Below are positions 58,264 through 64,000 of a DNA stretch of 64,000 bases, in pieces. A program made the translations under genes and the position numbers. The first letter of the stretch is position 1. Each line of letters begins with the position of its first letter. A model generated the notes under the pieces. That model was given only the letters and a program-made list of their open reading frames with translations, did no database searches and was not told where the DNA came from. This DNA comes from Ostrinia nubilalis (taxonomy: Eukaryota; Arthropoda; Insecta; Lepidoptera; Crambidae), in assembly GCF_963855985.1 (NCBI RefSeq), contig NC_087105.1, forward strand, positions 8,000,501 to 8,064,500, read 5' to 3'.

Positions 58264-58794
58264 AAATAAGTATGTATTTACAAAAAAAAAGTATTTAAGT
58301 ATGTTTATATCCGTTGTCTAGTACCCATAGTACAAGCTTTGCTTAGTTTGGGACTAGAAGCGCAGTGTAAAATGTCCAAGGATATTTATTTATTATATAT
58401 TAAGTAGTAAAATTCAGGTCTACTTATGGGCTTAAAAAGTTATAACACGAGTTGTAGGTAGGTAGTTTTAGGTACTGTAGGTTTAATAATCAAATGTTTT
58501 AATGTTTGTGTAGCTTAAGTAAAGTCTGAGACTGCCACTGTGGTTCAAGGCTACCAACTGAAGAATAGACCAAACAAATGACGAGATCTAATAAACCCGT
58601 GGATGGAATATAGGTACTAATATTGCAAAAAAGATAACACAACTCTACATAAATCATTGGCGTTTTATATCCTGCATTAAGTACTACCTGGAATTAACTA
58701 ATGTGTTGAGCTTTAACTGCTCTTTGCTTCTTTAATACACAAAACGGCAATACAAGTATTACTTACTCATACTCAAACCGGTTTTAAAAGTTCG

Positions 58795-58945
58795 TTCTTT
58801 TATTTTCAGCCAAATGATGTCTGCTCTGGACATAAACCTCCACAACGAACAGCCAGACCTCAGCTGCTCGCTAGGTGCTTCCCGCGACCATCACTAGATC
58901 GTCGGTCCACCTAGTGCCAAGCCTTCCCACATTACGACCGCAACC
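58795..58945 (-). mobile_element. RTE tail fragment, minus strand
   Basis: The forward words TTCAGCCAAATGATGTCTGC, TTCCCGCGACCATCACTAGA and TCGTCGGTCCACCTAGTG are the complement of the RTE C-terminal region (RWTDDLVKVAGS...). Diverged, 5'-truncated. Confidence 0.68.
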
Positions 58946-60639
58946 TTTAAGCGATATAGCAGCCTGTACTTGAAGTAAAATACTTACAAACTAAGTTAAG
59001 ATCCCGCAAGATCTACTTTTTCAAATCTCTCCCTTATCGATTACCAAACGCCAGCAGGGCCGCAAGGAGCCTAGTTTTGAATACAAAAAGGTCCCACAGT
59101 TTGTTTGTGAGTCACGTCAATTGTAGGTAGCACGAGATGCGACAAACCCTTGTATACCTTACCTTTTTGCCCGCGGTCAGCCCAGAGTATCGAGTGACTA
59201 TGTATTGTCATCTTGTGTGGTTGTAATAAGAATCATTTTAAAACGAAAATGTTTAATGATAGATGTGCTATTGTACATAGATAAGTAGGACTAACCCAAG
59301 TGGGTTTTGTCTACTGGGATTGTTTAGGCATACCTATTATGCTGATACAAAGGCACCGTTCAAAAAACCTCCTAAAATAATGTAAAGAGAATCCTTGATA
59401 GACACAAATCCATGTGGGCTACGCCGCATGCAGAAGCTTATCGTTAAAGGATTAAATACTAGGCATTACCTAATTACTAAACCTCTAAACCGTTAAAAAT
59501 CAATTTAGGGTACAAAAATATCCCTTACAGCAAGTTTAAAACTATAGTTCAACCACTAAAACTAATCCAGTAGCTAATACTCTTAATGAAACCAATACAC
59601 AATCCAGCTTTATTTATCTTCGAATGTTTCGAACTGGCTTTTTCCTTCAGCAAAAAGTCGACTAAAGCCACGTCACAAAGCTTCAAAGGAACGATGGCCC
59701 GGCAAATTATTTTTATCGGTCACAACTTTTTCACTTGCGAGTTTTTAAGGACACTAAAAGACGCTAAACTCGAGGCTAAGAAAAGCTCTTGCTTCTCGTT
59801 CTCTCAATATATCATATTTTTTCTCGGAGTCTGAAGATATACGAGTATGAGCAGTGGTTTCGCGCGTGACAGGCTTCCGGGGGTAATATTAATAAAATTA
59901 TTGTGGAGACACGTCGCAGGCCGCGCCTGACCTACTCGTCTCGAGCTATAGGTTATTATGTAGAGTCGAGGGTAGAGTTTGGGGAGTAAGTCGATTTTGT
60001 TGCGCAGTTTAATGGGCAGGAATTAGGACTTGACGTGATGTTTGAGTAATTACGAGATGTGAACAAGCTGTGAGTTTAGGGGCCCTTTTATGATGTGTAA
60101 AAGTTGTTGTCAGCTATTTTAGACTGATGTAATTTTAATTTTATAAGGTACTAGCGGCCGTCCGCGACTTCGTACTAGAGGTGGGCGCCGATATAAAATT
60201 GGCCGGCGGCGGCGCGCCGACTTTTTGACCTCGGCGGCGGCGGCGTCGGCGGCGTGACCTTGTTTGACCTTTGTTCATTAGGTTTTTTTTTTAAATCCGG
60301 TTTTTTTAGTATCTGTCGTCAAGACTAATCAGGTGATTTGCAGTTGGTTTGGGTTTGAGCCACTAGAGCAATGGTTTACCCTAGTAAATTAGCTCTCTTG
60401 ATCATAGATAGGTACTTTGATATTTGGATAGCGGGTTTGGCTGAGATCAGGTTCTCGTGTACTTCCTAAAGGCGAGCGTAACAATGTGCCGATAAAAGTA
60501 CCTTTAACATGTATTTTTTACCTCTTTGGAGGCACATAGTTAATGTTGGATTAGCTGACTGTCGGTGGAATATTATATTCAGTTCTGTTTTATTTATATT
60601 TATGGTCTTTCCATGTCATCCTACGGTTCAGGATTTTAA

Positions 60640-62090
60640 TGCAAGTTGATTGCAGCAATGTGTCGAGGTCTAGATTGGCCGGAGGATAAGTTTCACGTCT
60701 TAAATGATAATATGGTGAGACTTCGGGGCTTAATTACATGCGCCACTTGGTCAGCCAAGCAGCTGACTTTGCAACAGTCTAGTCACTTTAAGATCACAGT
60801 TACATTTGAGGAATGCCGCAGCTGTCTGGTGTCTGGGCTACTTTACTAGTAGATATTATAGAGTATCGGACCAAGTACAGAGTCCTGGGTTACTCCAACT
60901 CTGCAGCTAAAAAGAGAAGATTTTATCACCGAGTTTGATTTAAAACTGTCTGTCACTGAGATAAGAATCCATCAGCAGATAGTAGAAGTGTGCTAGAAGG
61001 TACTTTTTAATTTCATAGAGTTATCCTTTATGATAAACCCAGCTGAAGCCGCAGCGAAAGCAGACGTACAGGATTCTTTCTTTTCCAAACATTGTACTGA
61101 TTATGGTTAGTATGGTTTCTGCCAAAATTTATGGTCGGGTATACTATATTACATGGGTCATACTTAGGCAAGGGAATAAACGAACAAGAATGGTCCTTTT
61201 CCATAATTTTTTAAAATACAAATGTCAGATTAATTGAGCGATAAGAGAATTCGTTAGGCGACTTGTCAGCCTTATGGATCATTTCCAAAGTTAAGAGACT
61301 TGCGAGGTTCTTCTCACTCATTGTGGTCATAGTCAAGACCATGGACTTCATGGTGATCAGATCAAATGCAAGTGCTTTACGAGGGTCCATTTTGGCTATT
61401 TCTTTAGCTTAGCCATCTCTCTTAGCGTTAGTTCTTTCGTTTCAGCCGAAAGACGTCCTGCGCCGCTCGCATCCATGCACTTCTTGCGACCTTCCCCAAA
61501 TTGTCGGTCCACCTAGTGGGAGGCCTGCCCACGCTACGTCTTCCGGCTCGTGGTCGCCACTCAAAAACTTTACTGCCCCAGCGGCCATCAGCTCTACGAG
61601 ATATGTGCCCCTCCCACTGCCACTTGATTTTAGCGATTCTGTGGGCTATGTCAGTCACTTGGTCCTCCTACGTCTTTTGTCCTCAATTAGCGTAGTTGGA
61701 ATCAATCTTCTACTTTGAACTTGAGGAGGGTAAGCGGAAACATGGCGGTCAACTCCTCAGATAGTCAAGTACAAAAATGTCCAGAAGTAGCATACGAAAA
61801 GATGCAAAATGAGCCCTCTTAAATCACAATGGGAAGGATATTAAGGTATAGGGTAGTAAGGGATTATCCGTGTCAATGGGTTTAAATAAACCGGCTTGTC
61901 ATGTAGCAAAAGTCTGAGATTTTTCTTGTCAGTTCGCACTCGCCACTCATTTATTACCGGACCTAATAAGCGGAGAACACTTTGAGGGAGGTACTTTGTT
62001 GCCTTCCAGAGGTTGTGGTTCCCATTTGCATTCCGAGACATAATTGCCAATCTCTGTGTGACTGATTCGCTTAAATTATAGTCCAATAGT
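60640..62090 (-). pseudogene. Decayed Jockey-type non-LTR element, minus strand
   Basis: At about 62086-61841 the minus strand encodes NLSESVTQRLAIMSRN and NGNHNLWKATKYLPQS, like the segment before RT in Jockey elements (LWK.TK). At 61000-60840, with frameshifts, it reads YLSDRQF then VGVTQDSVLGPILYNIY, the RT GVPQGSVLGP motif with substitutions. Several stops and shifts are present. The RTE tail at 61435-61660 lies inside it. The clade is inferred from these two motifs only. Confidence 0.55.
61435..61660 (-). mobile_element. RTE tail nested in the Jockey-type remnant
   Basis: On the minus strand it reads TDIAHRIAKIKWQWEGHISR, then RADGRWGSKVFEWRPRAGRR and SVGRPPTRWTDNLGKVA, ending near the CTTTCGGCTGAAACGA 3' end. 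Frame mostly kept, 5'-truncated. Same family as 37125-40294. Confidence 0.8.
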
Positions 62091-62336
62091 GTGGGTTATC
62101 TGCCAGACGAAGGCGGGGATTTTTTTCTTGACAGCAAGAGGGACCGGCGCCTCTCGCGATCAATTATTTATTAGACCAAGCAGTAACTTGAATAATGTAC
62201 TTGATTAACTGTTAATATAGTTAGTATTAAGTTATTCATTAAATTTATTAGTATATCAACGGCATTAAGTTCGCCTTGTGTACCAATTTATATGGCATTA
62301 AAGAATAAATATTATAGTTAGTTCTTCTGTTATAAT

Positions 62337-62773
62337 ATGGTTTTTACTGATGGGTCAAAAATGGGCCCTAACGTAGGCTTTGGCGTGTATGGAGAGCAGC
62401 CGAAGCTTAGGCTATCTCAAAGCCTGGGTAAATTTGCCTCTATCTTTCAGGCAGAAGTCTACGCCATTATTGAATGTGCGGAAGCTAACCTGCGACAAAA
62501 TTATGCCAACCACATAATTTACATTAACTCAGACAGTCAGGCCGCGCTGATGGCCTTAAACTCGCATGTTAATCACCTCAAAGTTGGTAGAAAACTGCAT
62601 GAGTCGACTGAATACCCTAGTAAAACGTAACAGAGTACCTAACGCTGAGATGGGTTCCAGGTCACGCGGGAATCGTGAAACTGGCCAGAGCGGGAGCGGA
62701 GGGAACACAATATGGTCTAGAACCCTTTTGTGGCATTTCCAAAAGTCTCGCTCGAATGACCCTGGAGAACATC
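62337..62773 (+). pseudogene. RNase H domain of a non-LTR retrotransposon (broken)
   Basis: The frame reads VFTDGSKMGPNVGFGVYGE, SIFQAEVYAIIECAEANL and HIIYINSDSQAALMALNS, giving the Asp-Glu-Asp catalytic series of RNase H, which degrades the RNA strand of RNA/DNA hybrids. After about residue 97 a stop follows; frameshifted traces (VKLARAGAEGTQYGLEPFCG, SLARMTLENI) continue to the insertion point. It starts abruptly, without an RT, and is not a host RNase H. Confidence 0.78.
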
Positions 62774-63230
62774 TATACAATATGTAACGGAAACACCGTC
62801 CGATCCATTAAGGTGTTAATAGGTATCGAGTTAAGATTCCATTTGTGTAATAATTTTCATAAAATATTATAAAAAAAATACCCCATGAAAAATAAATACA
62901 AAATTTACAAAAATAAAATAGCTTACATGGCAATCCGAACTGCAGTGTAGAGGGTACGCGGGAGGGGTAGAGATGCGTCGGCACGCGTAGCGACGTCATA
63001 AGGTCATGACCCCCAGCGTCTTAAAAAAAGCCGCGCGCCGACCAGAGTGTTAACGCTTTTTGAAAATTTCCCCGTTGTAGGGTAAATCATTGCTAAACTT
63101 ATTGACTTTAAAAATCGATAAAAAAATTGTTTTTATTAATTACGTAATTTTGATACTTGTTTTGGTAATGTTGTTAAAGCTACTTTATGACCCTTTCGGA
63201 TCGGACGGTGTTTTTGTTACATATTGTATA
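62774..63230. mobile_element. 457-bp inverted-repeat element nested in the RNase H-type retroelement
   Basis: Left end TATACAATATGTAACGGAAA and on through CACCGTCCGATCC, and right end its complement with AA in place of GG, form a 33-bp terminal repeat with two mismatches. The right half has a GC-rich block (GGTACGCGGGAGGGGTAGAG). Retroelement coding resumes directly at NKSYKIKAWSDTPGL. Because the ends are TATA, the target duplication could be TA or TATA; superfamily open. Confidence 0.82.
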
Positions 63231-63617
63231 AACAAATCCTATAAAATTAAGGCATGGTCAGACACGCCAGGATTAACTCATTCCAAAGCTCTTATAAAAG
63301 CCTATGACCGAAAATGCTCTAAGCAGATCATAGGACTGAGTAGGATCAAAATGCGCATCTTAGTTCAAGCCTTCACTGGACACTGCAGCTTAAACAAGCA
63401 CTTGTCCACTATGGGACTGTCCGAATCAAGAACGTGCAGGATGTGCCAAGAGGCAGATGAAACGCCACTACACATTCTCACGGACTGCGGACCTTTGATG
63501 CGCAAGCGGAGCTTACACCTGGGCAAACACATCCTAAGCCAACAAGATGTAAAACATATCGGCCCCCAAAAGATACTGCAATTCCTAATGGATGCAGGAC
63601 TCGGAGGCGAACTGTAA
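63231..63617 (+). pseudogene. C-terminal zinc-knuckle region of the RNase H-type retroelement
   Basis: The frame reads NKSYKIKAWSDTPGLTHSK, GLSRIKMRILVQAFTGHCSL, then SRTCRMCQEADETPLHILTDC and ends DAGLGGEL stop. The CxxC...HxxxxC arrangement with ETPLHIL is the usual C-terminal motif after RNase H in I/R1-like elements. The open frame extending left to 63090 is only the inverted-repeat element read through. Confidence 0.78.
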
Positions 63618-64000
63618 GGAAAATAGCGGCGATCACAATAGATCGGTACCGGTCGCAGTTATACTAGGACTTTATTGAACTAGAATAGCCGTTCAACTCA
63701 ATAAAAAAATAGTTCTTCTGCGTTTGAAACACAAATTAGTACAGTATAGGAGAGGAATAAATTGCCAATAGTTTGTACAGTATCAGTATCGGCGCGCCGA
63801 CAGCTGGTCGTCGGCGGCGGCGGCGTGAAAAAATTCGCGGCGGCGGCGGCGCGCCGGCGTGGCGCCCACCTCTACTTCGTACGCGTGGATCCCGTTTTAC
63901 CCCCTTAGGGGTCGAGTTTCGTAAAATCCTTTCTTAGCGGATGCCTACGTCATAACATCTACCTGCATGCCAAATTTCAGCCCGATCCGTCCAGTGGTTT

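Larger units (their letters stand above)
62331..63715 (+). mobile_element. 5'-truncated RNase H-bearing non-LTR element, interrupted
   Basis: It begins within an RNase H domain, runs to the C-terminal zinc-knuckle region and stop at 63617, then about 100 bp of 3' UTR ending CAATAAAAAAATAG. The 457-bp inverted-repeat element at 62774-63230 splits it. Non-LTR elements with RNase H belong to the I/R1/Loa side of the group; the exact clade is not resolved. Confidence 0.75.
60176..63874. mobile_element. 3.7-kb hAT-like element carrying nested retroelements
   Basis: CTTCGTAC is duplicated exactly (60168-60175 and 63875-63882). The termini TAGAGGTGGGCGCC and GGCGCCCACCTCTA are perfect 14-bp inverted repeats, followed by GGCGGCGGCG-rich subterminal blocks at both ends. 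The 8-bp duplication and TAGAGGTG start fit hAT. No transposase is visible; the interior holds remnants of a minus-strand Jockey-type element, an RTE tail, a plus-strand RNase H-type element and a 457-bp inverted-repeat element. Confidence 0.85.
47699..64000 (-). other. Intron upstream of exon A (partial, at least 16.3 kb)
   Basis: No exon encoding a methionine plus hydrophobic signal sequence and ending in the required phase is apparent here, so the first exon is probably beyond the window. Repeats are listed separately. I recognise nothing in roughly 47760-48350, 48490-49135, 49460-51770, 51890-52840, 53290-53780, 54730-55440, 55540-56210, 58270-58790 and 58950-60145. Confidence 0.7.
60151..64000 (-). 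mobile_element. Helitron 3' part, split by a hAT-like insertion and cut by the window end
   Basis: The forward strand starts CTAGCGGCCGTCCGCGACTTCGTAC at 60151, the complement of the Helitron 3' end also seen at 52844. It resumes at 63883 with GCGTGGATCCCGTTTTACC and TTTCGTAAAATCC, matching 52868-52920. The join is exact once one copy of CTTCGTAC is removed. Confidence 0.8.

Noticed and set aside
62337..62630. Host RNase H gene
   Set aside because: The domain is of the non-LTR retroelement type, is broken, and is followed by the matching retroelement zinc-knuckle tail.

Overview
The window reads as nuclear DNA from a moth or butterfly (Lepidoptera). It is AT-rich, has no dense gene array, and is full of transposon families typical of Lepidoptera: RTE-type non-LTR elements ending in GATGATG-type tails, Helitrons ending in CTAG, TTA/TAA-flanked MITEs, TTAA-flanked piggyBac-like elements, and hAT elements with TAGAGGTG termini. 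The species cannot be fixed from the sequence. I see no rRNA, CRISPR, operon or intact tRNA gene.

The only host gene I can support lies on the minus strand: three consecutive internal coding exons of a Sidestep (Side)-family immunoglobulin-superfamily cell-surface protein. In transcript order they are exon A (47557-47698), exon B (32470-32678) and exon C (914-1024). Splice phases agree (AG|T makes Ser, G|TG makes Val). The joined reading gives a complete first Ig V-type domain and the start of the second Ig domain. The first exon (signal peptide) should lie above position 64000; the remaining Ig, fibronectin, transmembrane and cytoplasmic exons should lie below position 1. Exon numbers A to C are local labels. 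Almost everything else is intron: at least 16.3 kb upstream of A, 14.9 kb between A and B, 31.4 kb between B and C, and 0.9 kb below C.

Intron layout. 1-913: one MITE. 1025-32469: MITEs (one nested in another), a 729-bp hAT with CCGGATA-rich ends, two piggyBac-like elements (one with a transposase C-terminal remnant), two mariner-type MITEs, several Helitrons (one interrupted by a GC-rich inverted-repeat element), and RTE fragments including a complete 248-bp RTE-derived short element. 32679-47556: a decayed tandem copy of the 5' part of exon B, a 182-bp MITE with 48-bp arms, a full-length RTE whose 5' half is inverted (twin priming) between 13-bp target duplications, another mariner-type MITE, a piggyBac-like element, and RTE tails, one ending 4 bases from the exon A donor. 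47699-64000: a Helitron containing a 109-bp near-perfect foldback, a 931-bp inverted-repeat element with an 8-bp target duplication, a 5'-truncated Jockey-group element with a 500-codon open RT frame, a tRNA-derived SINE, and a 3.7-kb hAT-like insertion inside a Helitron that carries nested non-LTR fragments and another 457-bp inverted-repeat element.

I found no new enzymatic or defence system. The points most worth a second look are structural: the partial exon duplication, the retroelement tail at a splice donor, the twin-primed RTE, the large foldback in a Helitron, and the layered nesting in the last 4 kb.
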